Positions 12,301-27,202 of a stretch of DNA of 64,000 bases are shown piece by piece (within the stretch, counting starts at the first letter, position 1; every line of letters begins with the position of its first letter). Source of the DNA: Oscarella lobularis (taxonomy: Eukaryota > Porifera > Homoscleromorpha > Homosclerophorida > Oscarellidae); the NCBI RefSeq assembly GCF_947507565.1, contig NC_089176.1:2728001-2792000 (forward strand), given 5' to 3'. The notes under the pieces are model-generated. The model was not told the origin of the DNA. It ran no database searches and was given only the letters and a program-made list of their open reading frames with translations. A program made the position numbers and the translations under genes.

Positions 12301-14433
12301 AAATATTCGTGCGGTCATCCCATGCTTCTCGATCATTTCGTCGAGCTCGTCAATTCCCACGTGACGTCGGCGATGAAACTCGTTCGAAAAATCGCCATGA
12401 TGAGAAAGAAAAATTCGGTTTGGCTCGCGCTCGAGCAGTTTCTCACGAAGCCCGTAGCGCAGCGAGATCGAGTCGATTATTTGTTTTGGGATTGCTTGCA
12501 GCGCGCTCTAGGCGGCGACGACGACGACGAGAGAATTGCCATAGCAACGGGTCTTTCCGTCTTTCCGGGCGACTTTAGCGCGAACGCTGTCAAGGCGGTT
12601 CTCAGCGACGAGAGAATAGTCAGTTTTATGGCTGATCAAAGTCTTCTGCAGCGACTGGGCAATGACCGATTCCAACTGAATCCCCTACTCAAATCGTATC
12701 TTAGTCACTTGGCAAAGACTCGATATACTGACCACTATCACGAAACGAAAATTGGCTATTATATGCACTACATCAAGAGGTTGAAGCAATTGAGTGGTCA
12801 GTTTTTCGAATGCGCTGAACAAGCGCTGAACAAATATGACATTGATGAACACAACTACAAGAGCGTGTTCGTCTGCTCGCCCGTACCAGGTGTCTTACAC
12901 GAGTCCTATATGGACGCCATACTTCGTCTGAAATACTTTCTGAAATTTCGACTCACCTACGACGAATTAATTACCTTGTATAAGAAGTGCATTGATCTGG
13001 CCTTCGGAAGAAAGCAGGCGACCGTGAAAGCTCAACTTCACATTCTATTGGCCGATGCCTACGTTCGTGTAGGACGCGCCGACGACGCAATCGAAGAATT
13101 GGACGAGCCGAAAAGGGTCTTCAAGGATAGTGCGGAGGACGCGCATACACTCGCCTTGGCGTCGTGCTACGCCACACTGGGAAACGCTCATCGATCCAAG
13201 GGCAATCTCGTCGTTGCGCTCGTGAATCTTCAGAAGGCGAAAGAACTTCACGATCAAAATCCGCAGTTGGATAACGAGTGTCGCGTGTCTGTACTGCAGG
13301 CATTGGGCGCCACGTACGCGCATTTGAAATTTCGTGTGGAGGCGTTGGACTACTACGAAAAGGCTCGACTCATCTGTAAACTACGTCTAGGGCAGCGCAG
13401 TCAAGACGATTCGAACTTTCGTCGATCAAACCTACAGAGCCTCGTTCACGGAATTCACCCGTACGCGGTTGAAATAGAGATGAGCATCGCCGAATTGAAG
13501 GGTCTGTCTGGACAGTACGAATCCGCTATGAATCACTTGAATGAAGTCAAACGGATGCAGGAGAGACTCAAGGTGGAAATCGTCGCGCCGTTTTTGGTGA
13601 GCTACACAGAGGGAGTCTTATTGTACTTGACCGGTGAAAAGGAAGCGGGTGTTCGTCACATGGAGAAGGCGCTGGCCGTCTCGTCCGGTTTCATACGTTT
13701 TTTTATTGGTTTCACTTTGGGAAAGCTGCATTACAACCAAAGGCAATTCGTCCCCGCACTCGAGAAGTTTGAGATAGCAACGGATGTGGCAGACGCGCTT
13801 AACTGTACCGACGGTGTCTACGTCGAATTGCTGGCGTACCGTCGCATCGCGGCGAGAGTCGCTGGGATGGAGGATAAAGCGTCTCGTTTTGAGGAGCGTC
13901 TGCGAAGCGTACGTTTTAGCCCGACAGTTTCGGAACAGATGTTGTCTCCAGTATTGAACGTCGGCGCTGGATCAGGTGTAGTCCCTAAAGCGAACGAGGT
14001 CTCTCTGTTTTACAATGAATTCTGCTGTCGCTATCGGTGTCTAGTAAGAGCCTGCTACTACTCGGCCAAGTCTCCTGATTTAGGAAGGTGTCGGTTTCCG
14101 TTGTCCGTTACGCTGGATCAGACGGCGACGGTCTCGAGCGTCGATTTGCCGACGCCGTCGGCGGAACCAACAACTGATTTTACGAAGAGTATAAACTGGA
14201 CGAGTTTTTCTCAGAGTCGTATAGCTGAAGCTAGTGACGACGACGACGACGACGACGACTTCCCGAAAACCGATCACGACGACGACGACTTCCGGAAAAC
14301 CGATCACGACGACTTCCGGAAAACCGATCGTTTTAGACGATGGTCTGTGTCTGTGCCTGTTGATCACATCTCTTTTAGTATAGATTCTGCTCCTGAGAAT
14401 AGAATTTCTCGCCCGAGAAGTTCAACGAAATAA
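6304..14433 (+). CDS. CARD-X-ROC-COR-TIR-NB-ARC-TPR receptor, 2,469 aa
   Basis: Fourteen exons keep one frame: 6304-6646, 6701-7402, 7450-8720, 8772-8879, 8935-8997, 9080-9163, 9221-9286, 9339-9471, 9526-9920, 9970-10103, 10159-10243, 10306-10437, 10487-11600, 11654-14433 (7,410 nt). Domains: CARD (1-110); novel X domain (about 200-345); CARD-like segment (LDRLYTSGAISSSEY, about 355-410); second X unit (about 430-600); helical region; ROC GTPase (about 890-1055) with P-loop GNKGVGKTT and DFSGH switch; COR (about 1056-1390); TIR (about 1398-1530, DTDVYICHG, with a Glu in RLEFDSLL at the usual NADase position); NB-ARC (about 1575-1870) with GLPGIGKSVVAKAF, Walker B VALILDGCD and LVTSRTR; TPR-like helices (about 1990-2290); an acidic tail with a short tandem repeat. 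ROC-COR and NB-ARC are both nucleotide-switched oligomerisers. It is probably a cytosolic danger or infection sensor signalling through CARD and TIR; the function is inferred. The small exons 9080-9286 are the least certain. Confidence 0.82.
14231..14335 (+). repeat. Coding tandem repeat in the receptor tail
   Basis: A GAC run is followed by three copies of a unit encoding DDF(P/R)KTDHD. The reading frame is preserved across copies. It forms a highly acidic tail after the TPR region. Confidence 0.8.
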
Positions 14434-14693
14434 GTATAAGCTAGAGGAGGATTTACCATGAGAAGACGGAGCAACTGATTTATTCAGTCAAACTCATAGA
14501 TGTATGTGGTGCCGATCACCTTCAAAATTGTGTTGAAGTTACAAAAATGAATGACAAAAATTCAAGCTTGACACAGCGCTGTTCGGGAAAGAGGTACATA
14601 CACAGACATTGTTTTTCACCAGAGTCGCATAAAGAAATCTTTTCTGTATTTCACTTGTCGGTGACGCCACTTGTTGTGCAAAAAGTCGATTCA
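14434..14693. other. Intergenic, no gene seen
   Basis: I see no coding pattern between the receptor stop and the next shared upstream block. The 3'UTR and polyadenylation site of the receptor gene should lie here. Confidence 0.5.
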
Positions 14694-14814
14694 TAATCTG
14701 GGTCGGGTGGGAGGCTCTGCGCCTAGCACGCTTCTCGCTTGCCTTTCTCCTCGTTTTCTTTCGCTCTCTTCTCGGAAACGAAAATTGGCAGCATTAACAC
14801 GAAGCGTTTTGATG
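14694..14814 (+). promoter_or_regulatory. Shared upstream block, copy 3 (broken CARD paralogue)
   Basis: The block begins at TAATCTGGGTCGG, keeps the CTTTCTCCTCGTTTTC tract and CTCGGAAACGAAAATTGG, and ends at CGTTTTGATG, 30 bp before the CARD start codon at 14845. Unlike copy 2 it keeps the GCAGCATTAACACG segment. Confidence 0.55.
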
Positions 14815-14844
14815 GATAGGTCTACGCCCCACTTGGATCAGAAT

Positions 14845-16767
14845 GAGTACCTTTCCGGCCGAGCGAATTGTTCCTGTTTATGATAAAGCGGTAGTCGCTC
14901 TTAGTAAGCTTCTTATTGGAGGAAGTTTTGTCGACCGGCTCGTGGCAAAGAGCCTGCTTCTTAGTGAATCTGGATAACGTCCGCCGTGAAATCGCAGACA
15001 AGAAGGCCTAATGAAGCCGCTAGGCAGATCCTGAACATACTAAGAAATTCGACAGATATTTCAGCGTTTTTGAACGTTCTGAAGCAATTTAGCGGCGGGC
15101 ATGAGCTGTTGAAATCTCACCGTTGCCAGCAGCTGAGTTGGCGCCATTTGAGAAGGGAGGTGAGATCGAAGAAAGCCCAACGCGTGGCTAATTTGTAGAT
15201 GTACGTTTTCAGTCATGCTCGTTTCTCCGTCAACAAAGAGAGCCTCAGAATCGACAGCGCTGGGGGTAGCGCCGAATTCGTCAGAAGATGTAGTTGGTCA
15301 AAACCTTCTAGGTATTACTGGTGAATTTCTGCCTGCTGAAGTGGCACTAACGCCATTTGCGACCAAATACGTTTCGGTTTTTATTGATAATAACGAGAAG
15401 CTGAAGGAAACGTACGAACAACAAAAAGGGACATTAGTAGAGTGGGTACGTTTCATAGTAAAGCAGACTCAGGAACAACATGTCAACATCATTGAAGTGT
15501 GCGGAAAAACCTAAGACCACAAGTGTTTTTGTGGAGAAGTTCTGCTCTATATTTCTGCGTTTGCCTAAGACAACATTTGAGTCATTTAGGACAGTAAAAG
15601 AAAACTTTTATTATAATATTACTCGTTTGATGAATGTGACACGTGATCAGATTGCCATCACTGAAGGATGTAACGTGAAGTTCACAATGACGATTGCGTC
15701 TTTTTTGGTCAAGTGGCTGTTGCTGAATATCTTATTGATCACTGTTGTGTCAATGTCAATGAACAAGATAAAGTAAAAGGCAACTGAATTAAACCTAATT
15801 ACATCATTTGGGATGCAGAGTGGCTGGACCTCGCTAATGTTTGCTTCTCAAGAAGGTCGTCTTTCCACTGTGCAACTACTCGTTTCCAAAAAATGCAATA
15901 TTAATCAGGAATAAGGTTCCGTGTGTAATAGGTTACGGTAACAAACACTTGCTCGCAACATTTTTGTAGACTGGCATCACAGCATTCTATGCCACTTCTA
16001 TTAACGCTCAAACGGGTGTTGCTGAATATTTTATTTAACATTGCGGTGTTGATGTCAATGAGCAAAACAATGTATTTAACAATTGAAAAAAAGAGATTAA
16101 ATTTGGGAAGCATTTGGGTGTAGGGTGGCTGGACGACTCTCATGAGGGCTTGTCAAGAAAGTCATCTTCCATTTGTACAACTGCTAGTTTCTAGAAAAAT
16201 GTGATATCAATGTCAAAAATAAGGTTTTGCAATTAAATACTGTACAACGTATTCCACCAATTCAAACATTTGTTATTGTATCTGGCAATCTTTTTAGGCT
16301 GTAGCAGCGAAAGAAGCTTTTTCTAAGGTAGTCAATAGTTTAGAGCACAAAGAGGATGTAAAAAGAAAACCTCAGCACGTCATAGGTATAGTAGTACTTA
16401 TTATTTTTAATGCTGCTAATGTATATCTATATCTGTTAGACGAATCAAGACCGCTGCCTCTGGAAGACCAAGTGGTTGATGAGAGGCACATCGATTCTCA
16501 AAAGGAAGTCATTGACGACATGGAGGATTTGCAAGATTTCACACAGTATATTCTTAGCTGGTATTCGATTGAAGAAGAGAAATTTCTGAACAATTACAGT
16601 ACGATGGTCAAACGATAGCTATGAAGTTCTTTAGCTCAGCAAAAGAATGGACAGACGCAGGAGGAACCGATGCAACTGTGGGAAAGCTTCTAGAAGCATT
16701 GGATAAAGTCAACAAGAAAGGCTTGACTTCTAAGGTGCTATCTCAACTAAATAAATTAAATAATTAA
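14845..16767 (+). pseudogene. Broken CARD-X-ankyrin-Death paralogue
   Basis: The CARD start (MSTFPAERIVPVYDKAV) matches the two intact CARD genes. Small deletions then change frame and give a stop after SLLLSESG, near 14975. The X domain continues in two frames (15215-15514 and 15480-15700), ending near CNVKF. It then runs into an ankyrin repeat reading VAVAEYLIDHCCVNVNEQDK, in another frame. Another repeat follows (WTSLMFASQEGRLSTVQLLV, about 15826) and more decayed repeats to 16420. The last exon, after the acceptor near 16439, holds a Death domain broken by a one-base shift near 16600 (W..GGTDATVGKLLEALDKV, stop at about 16767). It shows the probable ancestral order CARD-X-ankyrin-Death. 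Several independent breaks make it non-functional, unless it is read through with unusual splicing. Confidence 0.8.
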
Positions 16768-16960
16768 TTAATGATAATAATAATAAAAATAATGGTGATC
16801 GTAGCGTAATAATTTAACGAAATGTTAATTAATTAATTAATTAATTAATGACAATTTGGGGTGTATATACCGGTACAATAAAAGGTTGTAAATAATATTT
16901 GAAAACTGTTACCCAAATGGCGCATCTGATATTTCCTTTCACGAGAAAATTAATTATTTG
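16768..16960. other. AT-rich spacer with TTAA-type simple repeats
   Basis: It holds runs of TAAT and TTAATTAATTAATTAA (about 16750-16850), with no coding signal. It separates the broken Death-domain exon from the USP7 upstream block. Confidence 0.6.
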
Positions 16961-16973
16961 TTCTAATCGTTAT

Positions 16974-17085
16974 CCGGGTCGGGGGCTCGACGCCTAGCAC
17001 GCTACTCGCTTGCCTTTCTCCTCGTTTTCCTTCGTTCTCTTCTCGGAAACGAAAATTGGCAGCATTAACACGAAGCGTTTTGGTG
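16974..17085 (+). promoter_or_regulatory. Shared upstream block, copy 4 (USP7)
   Basis: Same block as at 2594, here before the intact USP7 start codon (17118). Because USP7 is a conserved housekeeping gene, it is the likely original owner of this block; the CARD genes would have acquired it by local duplication. That direction is inference. Confidence 0.6.
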
Positions 17086-17117
17086 TCAAAATCAGAAGCT
17101 GGCAGCAGAAAGAATCA

Positions 17118-23302
<6,185 letters not shown>

Positions 23303-23469
23303 ATGAAGCGGCGAGCGGAGCTGCTCAGCATGCAGTACAGTACGTTGCCCGACAGTGTGAGACAATGACAGCAGTCTTTATTGTGAAGGAAATTGAGTGA
23401 CGACAAACTTAGAGATATATGAAACAGATGGAGCAAGAGTACATGCAAACAAAGGCTAAGTCCCCTTCT

Positions 23470-24221
23470 CTACCACTGCTGGCTTTTGACGTGCTCATCG
23501 ATTTCTTTTCGCAACTCCGGCTTGTCTTGCAGATACTCGTCCGCCTACGAAAAAAATATGAGGCGATTAATCAAATATTTGAGATGCGTCACGTGATGAC
23601 CCTACCGTCATATCTTCGAATGACTTTTGCGCTTTTATTTCGTGGAGCTAAACGCGCAGCGAAGGTTAGCGGGGAAGATGTGTTTGATACTTCACTTCTA
23701 CCTCCTTTTGCAGTTGTATCACGTTCTGCTTCGCCTGATTGATCGTCTCCTGCGCTTCGGTTTCCTAAGTAGCAAAATGTCGATTTTTCGAGCAAATGCT
23801 TTGGTTTCGTACCGCTTCCTTCTCTGCCTGGGCGATTTTCGACGATTCCTTGTCGGCGGGATACGGTACGGACAAGGCGGCGAACTGTAGACGCGCGCGA
23901 GAGAGGAAATTACGCTCGCGGCTCGTAAGAACGCTTGCGAAGCTTACTTACCTCTTTCTCGAATTTCTCTACCAAGGTCTTATCTTGGATTCTTTCTTTA
24001 TAGTACGCCCAGTCGACGCGATTGCGCTCCTCTGGAAAGCCCGAGAGACTGCAGAGTCAGAGAGAACGTTCAGGGAAGATTTGCGTTCGATTGCGGCGGT
24101 CTTACGCTGCCTGTAGGGTCTCGTGCTTTGCTCTGAAGGCAGCTAGCGCTGCCTTTTCGCTCGCTGGGACACGAGAGGCGATCCTAATCCAGTCAACAGC
24201 CGCTCGTCCTACTCGACTCAT
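23470..24221 (-). CDS. ATP5PD: Mitochondrial ATP synthase subunit d
   Basis: Five exons on the minus strand (24106-24221, 23952-24048, 23813-23884, 23702-23764, 23470-23544) join to 140 aa. The N-terminus (MSRVGRAAVDWIRIASRVP) matches the family start near T-x-D-W-x-x-F. The exon 2 sequence RNRVDWAYYKERIQDKTLVE carries the family signature (D-W-A-Y-Y-K). Then come PYPADKE, a charged helix (QETINQAKQNVIQLQKE) and the end ADEYLQDKPELRKEI. Subunit d is part of the peripheral stalk of F1Fo ATP synthase at the inner mitochondrial membrane. The usual length is about 160 aa. An alternative start at 24287 would add 22 residues. It lies head-to-head with PDPK1. Confidence 0.9.
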
Positions 24222-24238
24222 CGTTGTTAGTGGTGAGC
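24222..24238. promoter_or_regulatory. Very short divergent region, ATP5PD / PDPK1
   Basis: Seventeen bases lie between the ATP5PD start codon (24221, minus) and the first PDPK1 ATG (24239, plus). If both starts are right, the two mRNAs must overlap at their 5' ends, or one gene starts further in. The next PDPK1 ATG is at about 24471. Confidence 0.45.
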
Positions 24239-26934
24239 ATGCGCGCAGCAAGCCAGCAACTGCAGGAGGATTATCAAACGGGAACATCTAAGCGACTTTT
24301 CGTACCATCGAAGTACGAAAACAATATCAAAGGTTTCCAGTTTGCGTTTCACGTTCTTATGCATTTGTTTGTGCGAGGTTTTACGCTAGTTTTTAGCACG
24401 CTTAGCGCACGGGCGTCGTTTCCGAGCACCCGGATACCAAACTTTGGTTCTCCGGCGAAGAAACAGAGGATGTCCGTCTCGTCCAACAAGGCGGGCAGCG
24501 AATCTGAGGACAAGGTACAATATCGGCGACGTTCGAGCGCGGCAGCTTTCGTTTGGGATAGAGCAAAGCCGTTTTCAGGAAGCGTCCGAGGGAGGAGCGA
24601 CGTCGCGCAAATCGACGTCAGGTCCTAGTGGCAGAAAGCCGCAGAGTTCCGACTTCGAATTCGGAAAAATTCTCGGCGAAGGCTCCTATTCGACGGTAGG
24701 CGAAAAAAAATCCCTTTTCCTCCCACAACCGTAACCGAAACCGTAACAAGGTCGTCTACGCGAAAGACAAGAAAACGGGGAAGGAATACGCCAGTGAGTG
24801 ATTCGTCGCCTCTCACCACTCGTCTATCTATCGTCTCGTCTCGTCTGGTTTTTATCAGTAAAGATCCTTGAGAAAAAGCACATTATGAAGGAGAAAAAGG
24901 TCAAGTACGTCAGTCGGGAAAAGGAAGTGCTCAGCAAACTCGATCATCCTTTTTTCGTTCGACTCTATTTCACGTTTCAAGACGCCGAACGGCTCTGTAT
25001 GCGGTTTCTAGATAGGGGGCACACTTCTGTGTCCGTTGTCACCTAGAGTTTATCTATATCCGCTTTGACTTTTTATAGATTTTGGGTTGAGTTTTGCTAA
25101 GAGAGGCGAGATATTGCCTTACATTCAAAGAGTAGGCTATTCAAGTTTGAGTTTATTTATTTAATTGCTTTCTTGTTTAGGTGGGCTGTTTCGACGTCAA
25201 TTGCACGCAGTTTTATACGGCAGAGATAGTACTGGCTTTGGAATATATGCACGGCTTGGGTATTATTCACCGGTGAGCGTTGTTAGAAGTCGAACTGCCT
25301 TTGTAGTTGATCAACTATAGGGATTTGAAACCGGAGAATGTTCTTCTTGACGAAAACATGCACATTCAGGTGACCGACTTTGGCACGGCTAAAATTCTAG
25401 ACTCAGGTGAAAGCGACGGTGCATCAGAGGGCGAGAGTGAGATCAATCTTTATGTGAGACGACTCTAAATAACCGTCTTGCTGCAGATCGAGCCAATTCG
25501 TTTGTCGGAACGGCGGAGTACGTGTCGCCTGAACTTCTGACCGACAAAGCAGCACAGAAGAGGTACTGTAGAAAGGAGCGAATCATTATCGAGAGTCTTT
25601 ATTATATGACTTTGTTTCTCTTAGTTCTGATCTCTGGGCTTTGGGATGCATTCTTTATCAGCTGCTTGCTGGACTGCCTCCCTTTCACGCCGCGTACGTC
25701 AAACGAGCGCACGTTCTCGTTCTTGAGAGAGCGTAACGTCTCGTTTCTTTTTTTGCAGTAATGAGTACCAGTGCTTTCAGAAAATAACCAAACTAGATTT
25801 TATTATACCCGAAGGATTTCCGGAGGACGGCGCCGACTTGGTGCGAAAAATTCTCGTACGACCGATCAGTCAATTGTGTGTTGTGCATTCGTTACGCTGC
25901 ACGCGCAGGTTATCGATCCTACCAAGCGTTTCGGATGCGAAGAGTGCGGCGGCTATCCGGCGCTGAAGGCTCACAGTTTCTACAAGGGCAAGCAGACGTT
26001 TGGGGCGGCGGAGATTTTCCGTGGAACCTTTGCTCTCATAGGAATCAAGTGGGAGACTTTGCACAAGCAGACGCCGCCGAGCATTATGCCTTATCTGCCG
26101 TCGACGTCGAAAGACGGCGAGTCGCTTCACAGCGACTTTCGGGTGAGACGGGAAGTGAGTGTAAAATGACGCTCGCGTCGAAGGGTCGCGTGTTTTTCTT
26201 TACAAGCCTCGGTTTGAAAGCACTGCTGACGATTTTGACGATCATTTGCTTCAAGCCTGGGGCCTGAAGCCAATGGATCCGTCAAAACAGGGGGATAACA
26301 TCGAACGGGAGAAACTGCTTGCAAAGCAGGCCAGAGAGTCGCCCTGGTAAGTATTGGCCTAGCCCGTCCACAACGCGAATGCTGAGTGCTTTGTTTGCAA
26401 GGCATCGATTCACTAACAATGAGCTGATTGTTAAGACGGGTTTAGTTGACAAAAGAAAGGTACATATTCACTCATATAGCTATGCTGGGCACGTTTGCGT
26501 GCGTGCACGTACCGTAGAAGTACTGTGGGCGTAAAGATAATACTTCTAGTTATCTGTAACTGCACGTTTGTTCTCTGTTCCAGGGTCTTTTTGCGCGGAG
26601 GCGTCAATTGATTTTGACTGACGCTCCTCATTTGTATTATGTTGACCCTGTGGCAATGGAACTGAAAGGCGAAATACCTTGGTACGCCTGTAATTGGTCT
26701 ACTAAGTCATTGACTTCGAGCTGTTTTCTCTATCAGGTCATCCTCTTTGAGGACCGAAATGAAAAATTTTAAAATCTTTTTTGTTCATACGGTAAAGATT
26801 GTGAATGTTTTATAAAGAACGCTTTTGAGCCCGGTTTTGCATAGCCAAATAGAACGTACTATCTCGAAGCAGAAGGCCAAGCGCAGGATTGGTGCAAAGC
26901 AATTGATGAGCGTCTAAGTAAGAAGGGCAAATAG
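24239..26934 (+). CDS. PDPK1: 3-phosphoinositide-dependent protein kinase 1
   Basis: An AGC-family Ser/Thr kinase with a C-terminal PH domain, spread over many short exons. Visible in order: glycine loop [11 protein letters not shown] (about 24665); the catalytic Lys exon [35 protein letters not shown]; the catalytic loop [15 protein letters not shown] (about 25315); [10 protein letters not shown]; the activation segment [50 protein letters not shown]. The PH domain has [25 protein letters not shown] and FFVHT, ending near KGK at 26934. PDK1 phosphorylates the activation loop of AKT, S6K and PKC downstream of PI3K at the membrane. The N-terminus is Ser/Lys-rich and poorly conserved, so the start codon is uncertain. 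Confidence 0.94.
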
Positions 26935-27202
26935 TGTGCCCCGGTGGAAGGGAAAAAGAGGCAGAGATTCAATTTTTTGCGCGTTTTAATCTTTTAGGCA
27001 TAGGCCTTGAAAACTGATATTAATTGCTTATTCTGTTGTATTGTTTTAGTCTTCCTCTCAAAAATAACGGTTCTTTTTTTTTGGAGATTCGGAGTGACCG
27101 CTACTGGTGTTACACCAATCGTAAGTGTACATGCACTACGTTTTCATTTTTGAAGTAGAGTAGACATGCTTCCGGTTCCTCGTGGCGCGTGCTTTAGGAG
27201 CG

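Noticed and set aside
11041-12578. Arg-rich ORFs on both strands within the receptor gene
   Set aside because: They are shadows of the TIR/NB-ARC frame, caused by CG-rich codon use.
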